Below, one piece after another: positions 7,478 to 14,546 of a stretch of DNA of 17,390 nt. A program made the translations under genes and the position numbers. The notes under the pieces are model-generated. The model did not search any database. It was not told where the DNA came from and saw only the letters and a list, made by a program, of their open reading frames with translations. The DNA lies in the NCBI GenBank assembly GCA_043798435.1, contig JAZDOR010000065.1:1-17390 (forward strand), given 5' to 3'. Origin of the DNA: JAGUXG01 sp043798435 (GTDB taxonomy: Bacteria > UBA9089 > UBA9088 > JAGUXG01). Position 1 is the stretch's first letter. The number at the start of each line of letters is the position of its first letter.

Positions 7478-7789
7478 ACACGAATAGCACGAATAAGCGA
7501 AGGACACGAATAAAAAATAAAAGTTCAAATTTCAAAGCTCAAAAGGATAAAAGAAACGTACTCCAGTCCCTACAAGTAAAACTTTGGTAACCGCTAATGA
7601 ACACTAATGAACGCGAAGTAAAGAAGGAATTTATTAGCGTTTATTAGCGTTAATTCGCGGTTAAAATATAACTATTTACCGGCAGTGAAGTAAAAGAAGA
7701 AACACGAAAGCCCGAAAGGGAGAAATCCCGAAAGAAAATGAGGATTTTTCTCTATTCGTGGTATTCGAAAATTCGTGTGATTCGTGTTC
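7476..7789. repeat. nested inverted repeats filling the hemC-secD gap
   Basis: This gap of about 390 bp has no gene. Its outer arms are a 37-nt inverted repeat: 7476-7512 (GAACACGAATAGCACGAATA..) against 7753-7789 on the other strand, roughly 29 of 37 alike. Inside is a second inverted pair, 7588-7617 (CGCTAATGAACACTAATGAA) and 7631-7663 (TTATTAGCGTTTATTAGCG), with about 10-nt phasing. A short 7-nt phased stretch (AAGTTCA, AATTTCA, AAGCTCA) lies near 7523. The end motif ATAACTATTTACC is at 7668-7680, and 7698-7738 matches 30-70 in reverse. This looks like several repeat families stacked into each other. Confidence 0.75.
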
Positions 7790-7833
7790 TCTTCTCACAA
7801 TGCTAAACGGTTACCTATAAAGTAAAGAAAAAT

Positions 7834-7863
7834 TTGACACAAATGTAAGGCTCAAGATATAAT
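7834..7863 (+). promoter_or_regulatory. consensus promoter of secD, predicted leaderless
   Basis: Perfect TTGACA (7834-7839), 18-bp spacer, perfect TATAAT (7858-7863), then 6 nt to the secD ATG at 7870. The expected start point coincides with the ATG, so the mRNA should lack a 5' leader, exactly as predicted for purH. Confidence 0.85.
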
Positions 7864-7869
7864 AAAGCA

Positions 7870-9165
7870 ATGCGAAAAGGAATGGGTTGGAAGGTTATTT
7901 TGGTTTTGGCTATTTTAGGGGTGTCATTCTTCTACCTTTATACAAAGCCGCTCAAGTTAGGGCTTGACCTTGTCGGTGGAATGCACCTTGTTTTGGTTCC
8001 GGATACTACAGGCTTGCCTCCTGACAAGGCAAAGGATGCACCAGAGAGGAGTCTGGAGGTTATCAGGAACAGGGTAGATGAGTTTCAGGTCTCAGAGCCT
8101 GTTGTCCAGCTTCAGGGACAGGGTGAGAACAGGGTTATTGTTGTTGAGCTTCCGGGCTTGCGTGACCCGGAGAGGGCAAGAAAGATAATTGGTGAGGTTG
8201 CACTCCTTGAGTTTAATTTGGTTGATGATGATGGCTTAAGCAAGGCTTTAGAGGTTGGTCCAAAAAAGGGTTGGCAGATATTAAAGGATGCAGATGGGAA
8301 GAACTATCTGGTCAAAGAAAAGGCTGAGCTTACAGGTGAATATTTGAAGGATGCCTATCTTTCAAGAAGCTCAAATAGCGGCTTGGGTTTGTCAACTGTG
8401 GTTGCTTTGGAGTTTGACCCAACAGGCGCCAGAAAATTTGCTAAGGTTACAGGTGAGAATGTTGGCAAGAAATTGGCTATTGTGCTTGATGGAAAGGTAA
8501 AATCTGCCCCAACGATAAACAGCAGGATTCCTGATGGAAGGGCAGTGATTGAGGGAAGCTTTACCAGAGAAGAGGCAAGGGATTTGGCTGTTGTTCTTAG
8601 AGCAGGAACCTTGCCTGCACCTGTAAAGATTGTTGAAAACCGAACAGTTGGACCATCTTTGGGTCGGGATTCTGTGCAAAAAGGGCTGATAGCCGGGATT
8701 GTTGGTTCTCTTATTGTTACCATTTTCATAGTAATTTATTACAAGTTTTCTGGTGTGGTGGCAATTTTTGGTCTTGTTTGGAATATGGCGATTATCCTTG
8801 GGGTATTGGCTGGTTTTGGAGCCACCCTCACCCTTCCTGGCATTGCAGGTCTGGTCCTCACCATTGGAATGAGCGTTGATGCCAATGTTCTCATCTTTGA
8901 ACGGATAAAGGAGGAATTGAGGGCTGGAAAGTCTTTGAGGGGAGCAATAGATGCAGGTTTCAAGAGGGCATACATAGTCATTTTTGACTCAAATCTTACT
9001 GCCTTAATTGCTGCCTTTATTCTCTATCAGTTTGGCACAGGCCCTGTTCGTGGCTTTGCCGTAACATTAAGCATTGGCATATTCGGCTCAATGTTTGCCG
9101 CACTCTTTCTTTGCCGCTTAGTCTTTGATACAGTCTTTTATCAAAAGGAAAAGATTTCAATTTGA
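7870..9165 (+). CDS. secD: protein translocase subunit SecD
   Basis: SecD (431 residues), an inner-membrane RND-family subunit that uses the proton gradient to assist SecYEG export. It has an N-terminal membrane segment (about residues 7-24), then the LGLDLVGGMHLVL motif, a periplasmic P1 region (about 45-255) and GTLPAPVKIVENRTVGPSLG before the five C-terminal membrane segments. The GMSVDANVLIFERIKEE motif and RGFAVTLSIGIFGSMF are intact. It is at the short end for SecD, mainly through a compact P1. secF, which normally follows at once, is absent: the next base after the stop begins a 45-unit heptad array, then a tRNA gene. Confidence 0.95.
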   Translation: MRKGMGWKVILVLAILGVSFFYLYTKPLKLGLDLVGGMHLVLVPDTTGLPPDKAKDAPERSLEVIRNRVDEFQVSEPVVQLQGQGENRVIVVELPGLRDPERARKIIGEVALLEFNLVDDDGLSKALEVGPKKGWQILKDADGKNYLVKEKAELTGEYLKDAYLSRSSNSGLGLSTVVALEFDPTGARKFAKVTGENVGKKLAIVLDGKVKSAPTINSRIPDGRAVIEGSFTREEARDLAVVLRAGTLPAPVKIVENRTVGPSLGRDSVQKGLIAGIVGSLIVTIFIVIYYKFSGVVAIFGLVWNMAIILGVLAGFGATLTLPGIAGLVLTIGMSVDANVLIFERIKEELRAGKSLRGAIDAGFKRAYIVIFDSNLTALIAAFILYQFGTGPVRGFAVTLSIGIFGSMFAALFLCRLVFDTVFYQKEKISI

Positions 9166-9529
9166 AGAGTTTAGAGTTGAGAGTTTAGAGTTTAGAGTTG
9201 AGAGTTTAGAGTTTAGAGTTGAGAGTTTAGAGTTGAGAGTTGAGAGTTTAGAGTTTAGAGTTTAGAGTTGAGAGTTTAGAGTTTAGAGTTTAGAGTTGAG
9301 AGTTTAGAGTTGAGAGTTGAGAGTTTAGAGTTGAGAGTTGAGAGTTTAGAGTTGAGAGTTTAGAGTTGAGAGTTTAGAGTTTAGAGTTTAGAGTTTAGAG
9401 TTTAGAGTTGAGAGTTTAGAGTTGAGAGTTTAGAGTTGAGAGTTTAGAGTTTAGAGTTGAGAGTAAAGAGTTTAGAGTTTAACTCAAAACTCAAAACTCA
9501 AAACTCAAAACTCATAACTCATAACTCTT
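9166..9529. repeat. 45-unit heptad array (AGAGTTT/AGAGTTG) with a partly complementary right arm
   Basis: From the first base after the secD stop, 315 bases divide exactly into 45 consecutive 7-nt units with no insertion or deletion. Twenty-seven are AGAGTTT, seventeen AGAGTTG and one AGAGTAA (unit 43). The G-type units are numbers 2, 5, 8, 10, 11, 15, 19, 21, 22, 24, 25, 27, 29, 35, 37, 39 and 42. Then come seven units of the opposite sense at 9481-9529: AACTCAA four times, AACTCAT twice, AACTCTT once. No gene, promoter or terminator is visible in this stretch; the tRNA gene starts 3 nt later. Confidence 0.95.
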
Positions 9530-9532
9530 TTA

Positions 9533-9608
9533 GCGGCTGTAGCTCAATGGACAGAGCGGAAGACTTCGAATCTTAAGGTTGGAGGTTCAATTCCTCTCAG
9601 CCGTACCA
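9533..9608 (+). tRNA. tRNA-Arg, anticodon TCG
   Basis: This 76-nt sequence folds as a standard cloverleaf. The acceptor stem GCGGCTG (9533-9539) pairs with CAGCCGT (9598-9604), closing with a G1-U72 wobble. The D arm is GCTC/GAGC (9542-9545, 9554-9557) with A20-like content. The anticodon loop CTTCGAA (9564-9570) gives anticodon TCG at 9566-9568, reading CGA and probably other CGN arginine codons. The T arm is GGAGG-TTCAATT-CCTCT. Discriminator A73 and CCA (9606-9608) are encoded in the DNA. The anticodon stem has one G-A mismatch at its top pair. No private promoter is visible; it may be transcribed with secD through the heptad array. Confidence 0.93.
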
Positions 9609-9611
9609 AAA

Positions 9612-9695
9612 TAGTGTATAGTTGATAGTGTATAGTTGATAGTGTATAGTTGATAGTTGATAGACTATAAACCATAAACTATAAACTATAAACTT
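9612..9695. repeat. 12-unit heptad hairpin between tRNA-Arg and hprK
   Basis: Exactly twelve 7-nt units (84 bases). The left arm alternates TAGTGTA and TAGTTGA (seven units), then come TAGACTA, TAAACCA, TAAACTA twice and TAAACTT. The right arm is an approximate reverse complement of the left. The unit differs from that in the secD-tRNA array but has the same period. It ends 2 nt before the hprK ATG, so hprK has no recognisable Shine-Dalgarno. Confidence 0.9.
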
Positions 9696-9697
9696 AC

Positions 9698-10645
9698 ATG
9701 AAAAGCAATAATAATACCGAGATTACCGTAAAAGAGTTGCTGAAAGACCTGGGTGAATCTTTGAATCTTAAGGTTATAGCGGGTGAAAAAGGGATAGAAA
9801 GAAAGATTACTGAAGCAGACATCAATAGACCAGGCTTAGCTTTAGCCGGATACTTCACATACTTCGGCTTTAAGAGAATCCAGATTTTGGGAAAGGGAGA
9901 GATTGCCTATCTCCATGACCTTCCAGAAGAAGAGAGAAAGAATATCTTAGCGAAGTTCTTTACTTACAAGATTCCTTGTTTTATCGTTGATTGGGGAAGC
10001 CCACCACCAAAAGAACTCATCTTATTCTCTAATGAATATAATATTCCTGTCATTTCAACCCCCACTTCTACAGGCAGGCTCACCACCCAACTTATTCTCT
10101 ACTTAGAAGAGAGGTTTGCTGCCCATAGCTTAGAATATGGCACATTAGTTGATATTTATGGCGTTGGTATCTTTCTTCGCGGAAAACATTCCGTAGGTAA
10201 GTCTGAGTGTGCTTTAGAGCTTGTTGAAAGGGGACATAGGCTTGTGGCTGATGACTCTGTGCTTATCAAGCGGATTGGAACAGGGTTAATCGGAGAACCA
10301 CCCCCAGCCACAGCCGAGGTAATGGAGCTTAGAGGTCTTGGAATCATCAACATCAAAGGGCTTTTTGGCATATCCTCTATCTGTCAAAAGAAGGAGATAG
10401 ACCTTGTTATTGCTTTAGAGAAATGGGAAGAGGGCAAGGAATATGACAGGACTGGCTTAGATGAGTTAAAGACAAGGATATTGGATGTTGATATTCCTAT
10501 GATTATCGTTCCTGTTGCCCCTGGAAGGAATTTGGCGGTTATAACTGAGGTTGCGGCTATAAATCAAAGGGCAAAGAAGATTAAAGAAAATACAGCAGAA
10601 AGCTTTGCAGACAAACAGAAGGAAAGACTGAAAAGAAGGGATTAG
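9698..10645 (+). CDS. hprK: HPr kinase/phosphorylase
   Basis: HprK (315 residues) phosphorylates and dephosphorylates Ser46 of the phosphocarrier HPr, linking carbon or energy state to regulation. The N-terminal domain spans about residues 1-130. The C-terminal kinase domain has H143, DIYGVGIFLRG, the P-loop GKHSVGKS (162-169), GHRLVADD (179-186) and the family signature MELRGLGIINI, then PVAPGRNLAVITEVAA near the end. Its neighbours are a tRNA gene and pheA; ptsH, rapZ and other PTS genes are not in the window. The upstream DNA is a heptad hairpin, and the stop codon lies inside the first unit of the next hairpin. Confidence 0.95.
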   Translation: MKSNNNTEITVKELLKDLGESLNLKVIAGEKGIERKITEADINRPGLALAGYFTYFGFKRIQILGKGEIAYLHDLPEEERKNILAKFFTYKIPCFIVDWGSPPPKELILFSNEYNIPVISTPTSTGRLTTQLILYLEERFAAHSLEYGTLVDIYGVGIFLRGKHSVGKSECALELVERGHRLVADDSVLIKRIGTGLIGEPPPATAEVMELRGLGIINIKGLFGISSICQKKEIDLVIALEKWEEGKEYDRTGLDELKTRILDVDIPMIIVPVAPGRNLAVITEVAAINQRAKKIKENTAESFADKQKERLKRRD

Positions 10646-10719
10646 GGAGAAGGGATGAGTGAAAGAAAAAGTCATAAATATTCTTCCCTCATCCCTCATC
10701 CCTCATCACTCATCTCTAA
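10638..10719. repeat. heptad hairpin across the hprK stop and up to pheA
   Basis: The left arm has units GGGATTA, GGGAGAA, GGGATGA and GTGAAAG (10638-10665). The right arm has TCCCTCA three times, TCACTCA and TCTCTAA (10685-10719), its rough reverse complement. The hprK stop codon TAG (10643-10645) is part of the first unit. The pheA ATG follows 8 nt after the last unit. Confidence 0.9.
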
Positions 10720-10727
10720 TAAATACA

Positions 10728-11795
10728 ATGGACTTAAAGGGACTCAGAACAAGGATAGATGAGATAGATGATAAGGTTATAGACCTCTTGAATGAGAGGA
10801 TGTCCTATGCCAAGGAGATAGGCAGAGTCAAAGAGAAAGGGGATGAGGCATATTTTAGACCAGACAGAGAGAGCGAGATTCTAAGAAGGCTGGCTGAAAG
10901 GTGCAATCATTTATCCAAAGAGGGTTTGAAGGCAATCTATCACCAAATATTTGCAGAATCTCTAAATCTTGAAGCCCCTCTTTTCATAGCCTATCTTGGG
11001 CCACAAGCCACCTTCACCCATCAGGCTGCAGAAGAGAGGTTTGGAAGGCAGGCCAGATTCCTTCCGCAAGATGACACGAGCGAGGTCTTTTTGGCTGTGG
11101 AGAAGGATACGGCAAACTTTGGGGTTGTTCCAATTGAGAACTCCTCAGAAGGGATTGTCTCTCATACCCTTGATATGTTCATAGATTCCAACCTGAAGAT
11201 ATGTGACGAGATATTCTTAGAGGTCTCCCACTGCCTCCTCTCTAATGAAAAGACCCTGTCTGATATTAGGGTGATCTATAGCCATCCACAAGGGTTTGCC
11301 CAGTGCAGAAAGTGGTTGGCAAAGAATATTCCAAAGAATGTAGAGTTTATTGAGATTTCATCAACTGCCAAAGCAACCCAGAAGGCATCTTGTGAAAAAG
11401 GTAGCGGAGCTGTTGGCGGCAAATGGGCAGGCGAGGTCTATGGCATCCCCATCTTAGCTGAGAGGATAGAGGATTTTTCAGAGAATACGACCAGGTTTCT
11501 TGTGATTGGAAAGTATGAGTCTTCTCCAACAGGTTCTGACAGGACATCCATACTTTTTTCTGTAAAGGATAGACCCGGCGTACTGCACAATATGCTTGCT
11601 CCCTTTGCCAAATATAATATAAACCTGACCAAGATAGAGTCCCGACCATTAAAAGCAAGACCATGGGAGTATATCTTCTTCATTGATTTTGAAGGACACA
11701 AACAGGATGAGAAAGCTAAGTCTGCCCTTTCAGAGTTAGAGGAGATGTGTGCATATATAAAGATATTGGGGTCATACCCCAAAGGAGAGCAGTAA
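10728..11795 (+). CDS. pheA: bifunctional chorismate mutase / prephenate dehydratase (P-protein)
   Basis: A 355-residue P-protein for phenylalanine synthesis: chorismate to prephenate to phenylpyruvate. The AroQ chorismate mutase domain (about 1-82) contains LRTRIDEIDDKVIDLLNER and FRPDRE. The prephenate dehydratase domain (about 86-263) contains YLGPQATFTHQAA, VVPIENSSEGIV, SHPQGFAQC and the catalytic Thr-Arg-Phe at 255-257. The C-terminal ACT domain (about 272-350) has RPGVLHNML and ESRP (304-307), the phenylalanine-binding motifs, so feedback inhibition is likely. An upstream GTG (10659) would add 23 residues encoded purely by heptad repeats, so the ATG at 10728 is preferred. A small perfect hairpin (11766-11782) lies inside the last codons. 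Confidence 0.95.
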   Translation: MDLKGLRTRIDEIDDKVIDLLNERMSYAKEIGRVKEKGDEAYFRPDRESEILRRLAERCNHLSKEGLKAIYHQIFAESLNLEAPLFIAYLGPQATFTHQAAEERFGRQARFLPQDDTSEVFLAVEKDTANFGVVPIENSSEGIVSHTLDMFIDSNLKICDEIFLEVSHCLLSNEKTLSDIRVIYSHPQGFAQCRKWLAKNIPKNVEFIEISSTAKATQKASCEKGSGAVGGKWAGEVYGIPILAERIEDFSENTTRFLVIGKYESSPTGSDRTSILFSVKDRPGVLHNMLAPFAKYNINLTKIESRPLKARPWEYIFFIDFEGHKQDEKAKSALSELEEMCAYIKILGSYPKGEQ

Positions 11796-11949
11796 TACTT
11801 TAGCCAACTGAAGTAAAGAATTCATTGCAAATTTAACATTGCAAAATGCAAATTTCAAATTTGAAATGCTAAATGCTAAATTTGCAATTTGCAATGAATT
11901 CTCTGTGCCTTATGTGGTTTATGACCTTATTTGGGTATAGTTACCCTTT
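11794..11949. repeat. two-ended repeat element A with an 84-bp palindrome
   Basis: The element begins at the pheA stop with TACTTTAGCCAACTGAAGTA and ends GGGTATAGTTACCC. Both ends recur, in reverse order, at 16418-16605. The centre (11818-11901) is a long imperfect palindrome with perfect outer arms GAATTCATTGCAAATT and their complement. It has 7-nt phased units inside (AATGCTA, AATTTGC). It occupies nearly the whole pheA to EF-G-like gap; only about 30 nt remain, which include the Shine-Dalgarno of the next gene. Confidence 0.8.
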
Positions 11950-11979
11950 TTTACTAATCCCTATAACAGGAGGTAAAAG

Positions 11980-13944
11980 ATGTATGCGGCAGAAAAGATA
12001 AGAAATGTTGCCCTGATTTCACACAAAGGGGCAGGGAAGACATCCTTAGCCGAGTCTATGCTCTTTAAGGCGAATGCTACAGAAAGGCTTGGCTCTGTAG
12101 ATGCTGGCTCATCCATCCTTGACTTTGATGAGGAAGAGAGAAAGAGAAAGACCACTATATCCACGGCTCTTGCCTGGATAAAATGGCAGGACAACAAGAT
12201 AAACCTTCTTGATACACCAGGCTATGCTGACTTTACAGGTGAGGTAATATCAGCCCTCAGGGCAGCGGAGGGTGTGGTTGTGCTTGTTGATGCGGTAGCT
12301 GGTGTTGAGGTAGGGACAGAGACAACATGGAAAATAGCCCAGGATTACAATCTTCCCTGTCTTATATTCATAAACAAATTAGACAAGGAGAATGCAGACT
12401 GGCAAAAGGCTGTTGAGTCCGTCCAGAAAAAACTCAGTAAGCAGGCAGTACCCATATATCTTCCAAAGCAAGTAAACCTTTTGGAGACAGAACCACAAGA
12501 TGATACTGAAAAAAAGGCAAAGCAGATGTTGATAGAAGCTGTAGCTGAAACATCAGAGGAGCTTTTGGAGAAGTATCTTTCACAAGGAAATTTAAGCAAT
12601 AATGAGGTTGCTGCTGGATTAAAAGAGGGTGTTGCCAGCAGAAAGGTCTTCCCCATCTTATGTGGCTCTGGGTCCCTTGAGATAGGCACAATAGAACTGC
12701 TGAATTCTATTGTCTCGCTTCTTCCATCACCCTCTGCTTCTTCTGGAAAAGATGAAGACGGAAATCTGATAAAGAGAGGGCTGAATGACCCATTCTCTGG
12801 AATAGTCTTCAAGGTTCTCTCTGACCCACATTTAGGCGAGCTCACCTTTATCCGTATCTTTTCTGGAAAGATGGAACACGGCTGCGAGGTATATAATATG
12901 AGGACAAAGACAAAGGAGAGGCTTGGACACCTCTGTTATATCCTTGGAAAGAATAGGCAGGATACCGCAACTGTTGATGCCGGGGATATTGGTGTGGCTA
13001 TAAAACTTAAGGGGATTGCTGTCTCTGATACTATATGCGACCCTCACGCCCAAATCTATTTTGAAAGCATTGCCTTTCCTATACCAGCCATCAGTTTTGC
13101 CATAAACCCAAAGACAAAGCAGGATCTGGAGAAGATGGGTCATGGTCTCCATAAGTTGGCTGAAGAAGACCCGACATTTACGATGAAATACGACCCTGAG
13201 CTTTCTCAGACAATAATCTCAGGGATGGGTGAGCTACACCTTGAGATAATGCTCAGCAAGCTGAAAACAAGGTTTTTCGCAGATGTTGAGGTAGAAGACC
13301 CGAAGATTCCTTATCGGGAGTCAGTCAGAGCCTCTGCCAAAGGTGAAGGAAAATATAAACGGCAGACAGGTGGCAGGGGTCAGTATGGGCATAGCTTAGT
13401 TGAGATAACGCCTCTTCCTCCTAACTCAGAGGAGACATTCATCTTTGAGAATAAACTATTTGGAGGATCAATCCCTGCCAAGTATGTTCCGTCTATAGAA
13501 AAGGGTGTAAAGGAGGCTATAGATAAGGGTATTCTGGCTGGATACCCTGTCAAATGGGTGAAGGTAAAGCTATACGATGGCTCTTTTCATGAGGTTGATT
13601 CATCAGATATTGCCTTCCAGTTAGCTGGCTCATTTGCCTTTAAGGATGCCTTTGAGAAAGCCTCACCCTATCTTTTGGAGCCAATATATGAGGTAGAGGT
13701 CTTTGTTACTCTTGAACATACCGGGGATGTTATCAGCGATATAAATGGCAGAAGGGGAAGGGTTCAAGGGGTTGAGGATGGAGTGGTCAGGGCACTTGTC
13801 CCTCAGTCTGAGATGTATAAATACTCTACTTCTTTGCGTTCCCATACCCAGGGAAGGGGTTCATACACAATGAAATTCTCTCACTACGAACAAGTCCCAG
13901 CACATCTTACGGCAAAGATATTGGAGGAGAAGAAGAAAGAGTAG
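11980..13944 (+). CDS. EF-G-2-like translation-factor GTPase
   Basis: A 654-residue protein with the full EF-G domain order but of the divergent EF-G-2-like class, distinct from canonical FusA. The P-loop is SHKGAGKTS (about 14-22) instead of AHIDAGKTT. The G3 motif is DTPGYADF (78-85) and the specificity motif is NKLD (132-135). Domain II covers about 290-375, III 390-440, IV from YRESVRASA (about 445) and V from about 570, including ISDINGRRGRVQG. Family members bind GTP and resemble ribosomal translocases, but their cellular role is not settled. It has the best Shine-Dalgarno in the window, AGGAGGT (11968-11974), 5 nt from the ATG. The last third is duplicated at 14547-15248. Confidence 0.92.
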   Translation: MYAAEKIRNVALISHKGAGKTSLAESMLFKANATERLGSVDAGSSILDFDEEERKRKTTISTALAWIKWQDNKINLLDTPGYADFTGEVISALRAAEGVVVLVDAVAGVEVGTETTWKIAQDYNLPCLIFINKLDKENADWQKAVESVQKKLSKQAVPIYLPKQVNLLETEPQDDTEKKAKQMLIEAVAETSEELLEKYLSQGNLSNNEVAAGLKEGVASRKVFPILCGSGSLEIGTIELLNSIVSLLPSPSASSGKDEDGNLIKRGLNDPFSGIVFKVLSDPHLGELTFIRIFSGKMEHGCEVYNMRTKTKERLGHLCYILGKNRQDTATVDAGDIGVAIKLKGIAVSDTICDPHAQIYFESIAFPIPAISFAINPKTKQDLEKMGHGLHKLAEEDPTFTMKYDPELSQTIISGMGELHLEIMLSKLKTRFFADVEVEDPKIPYRESVRASAKGEGKYKRQTGGRGQYGHSLVEITPLPPNSEETFIFENKLFGGSIPAKYVPSIEKGVKEAIDKGILAGYPVKWVKVKLYDGSFHEVDSSDIAFQLAGSFAFKDAFEKASPYLLEPIYEVEVFVTLEHTGDVISDINGRRGRVQGVEDGVVRALVPQSEMYKYSTSLRSHTQGRGSYTMKFSHYEQVPAHLTAKILEEKKKE

Positions 13945-14180
13945 GCAGAAGGCAATGAAGAGAGGTAACTGTAAAATGGGTACTGTAAAATGAAAAATGT
14001 AAAATGCCATAATTTCCTATTTTCCGCACCCTTTGGGTTAGATTAGTTGTTGTCCACCAAAATTACTTAAAAATGGCTCTTTAGTTTCTTTTGGAAGAAA
14101 GGTGGAAGAAAGGGGACGTGGAAGAAAGTGAAGAAATGGAAGAAAGGGGACGCAACCCTTTTGAACAGCGATCAATAAAA
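13945..14180. repeat. gene-free stretch with heptads and a purine-rich repeat
   Basis: 13945-13971 is 3' flank shared with the second EF-G copy (15216-15248). Next is a 7-nt phased run (TAAAATG, GGTACTG, TAAAATG, AAAAATG, TAAAATG) at about 13973-14007. Positions 14085-14152 are a purine-rich repeat based on TGGAAGAAAGG and AAGAAAGGGGACG. A weak hairpin, AAAGGG with CCCTTT, sits near 14145-14162. No coding signal is seen. Confidence 0.6.
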
Positions 14181-14241
14181 GCCTAACCAATCGTTGCAGC
14201 GGACGGGGCGAGTACACCGCAGCTTAGCTCTATCGTTAAGT
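14181..14241 (+). other. integron attC-like recombination site
   Basis: The stretch begins with GCCTAAC (14181-14187), matching the R'' consensus RYYYAAC, and ends with GTTAAGT (14235-14241), matching the R' core GTTRRRY. Between them is the typical imperfect fold: GCAGCGG (14196-14202) against CCGCAGC (14217-14223) with one mismatch, then GCTTAGCTC, very like the usual TTARCTC part of attC L'. Length is 61 nt. The last six bases of the core normally come from the next cassette, which would explain why R'' and R' are not fully complementary. No integrase gene is in the window. Confidence 0.72.
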
Positions 14242-14257
14242 GTAAAGAGGATAGCTA

Positions 14258-14512
14258 ATGACTAAATTGGGAACTGATAAACATCCAGCGGTAGTCCGTG
14301 TACAATCACCGGAGCGAGCAGGAGAGATTTTATCGATATGCAAAGAACATGGGTGGAAAGTTATTGTTGGCGTTGAGCCTAACAAACCTGAAGATATATC
14401 CGATATAGAACGACTTCTTAATCCACAGAAACCTGTGAAGGCCCAAGCTAAAGTTGGTCGTAATGAACCTTGTCCCTGTGGTAGTGGTAAGAAGTATAAG
14501 AAATGTTGTTGA
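14258..14512 (+). CDS. SEC-C motif protein, PBPRA1643-like
   Basis: An 84-residue protein ending in a SEC-C zinc-binding motif, NEPCPCGSGKKYKKCC, with Cys72, Cys74, Cys83 and Cys84 as likely ligands. The N-terminal part (KLGTDKHPAVVRVQ, then HGWKVIVGVEPNKPEDISD and LLNPQKP) resembles the PBPRA1643-type SWIM/SEC-C family, usually around 100 residues; function is unknown. It starts 16 nt after the attC-like core with its own AAGAGGA Shine-Dalgarno 6 nt from the ATG. This compact layout is typical of an integron gene cassette. It lies between two copies of the EF-G-like gene 3' end, and no second attC follows the stop codon. Confidence 0.85.
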   Translation: MTKLGTDKHPAVVRVQSPERAGEILSICKEHGWKVIVGVEPNKPEDISDIERLLNPQKPVKAQAKVGRNEPCPCGSGKKYKKCC

Positions 14513-14546
14513 AAGTAAGCAAATAAGTAGATACTCATAAAAGCAA

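Noticed and set aside
8355..8729. Minus-strand frames within secD
   Set aside because: Antisense shadows of a clear SecD coding sequence.
9166..9529. CRISPR array
   Set aside because: Units are 7 nt with no spacers; CRISPR repeats are 23 nt or longer with unique spacers, and no cas gene is present.
10659..10727. Upstream GTG start for pheA
   Set aside because: The extra 23 residues are translated from the heptad hairpin and lack family similarity.
11766..11782. Intrinsic terminator at the end of pheA
   Set aside because: The perfect TTGGGGT/ACCCCAA hairpin is inside the coding region and has no following T-run.
12345..12845. A 166-residue frame opposite the EF-G-like gene
   Set aside because: Shadow of a strongly supported coding region; no motif or ribosome site.
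14513..14546. Second attC closing the SEC-C cassette
   Set aside because: No RYYYAAC/GTTRRRY pair or stem is present between the gene and the EF-G copy.
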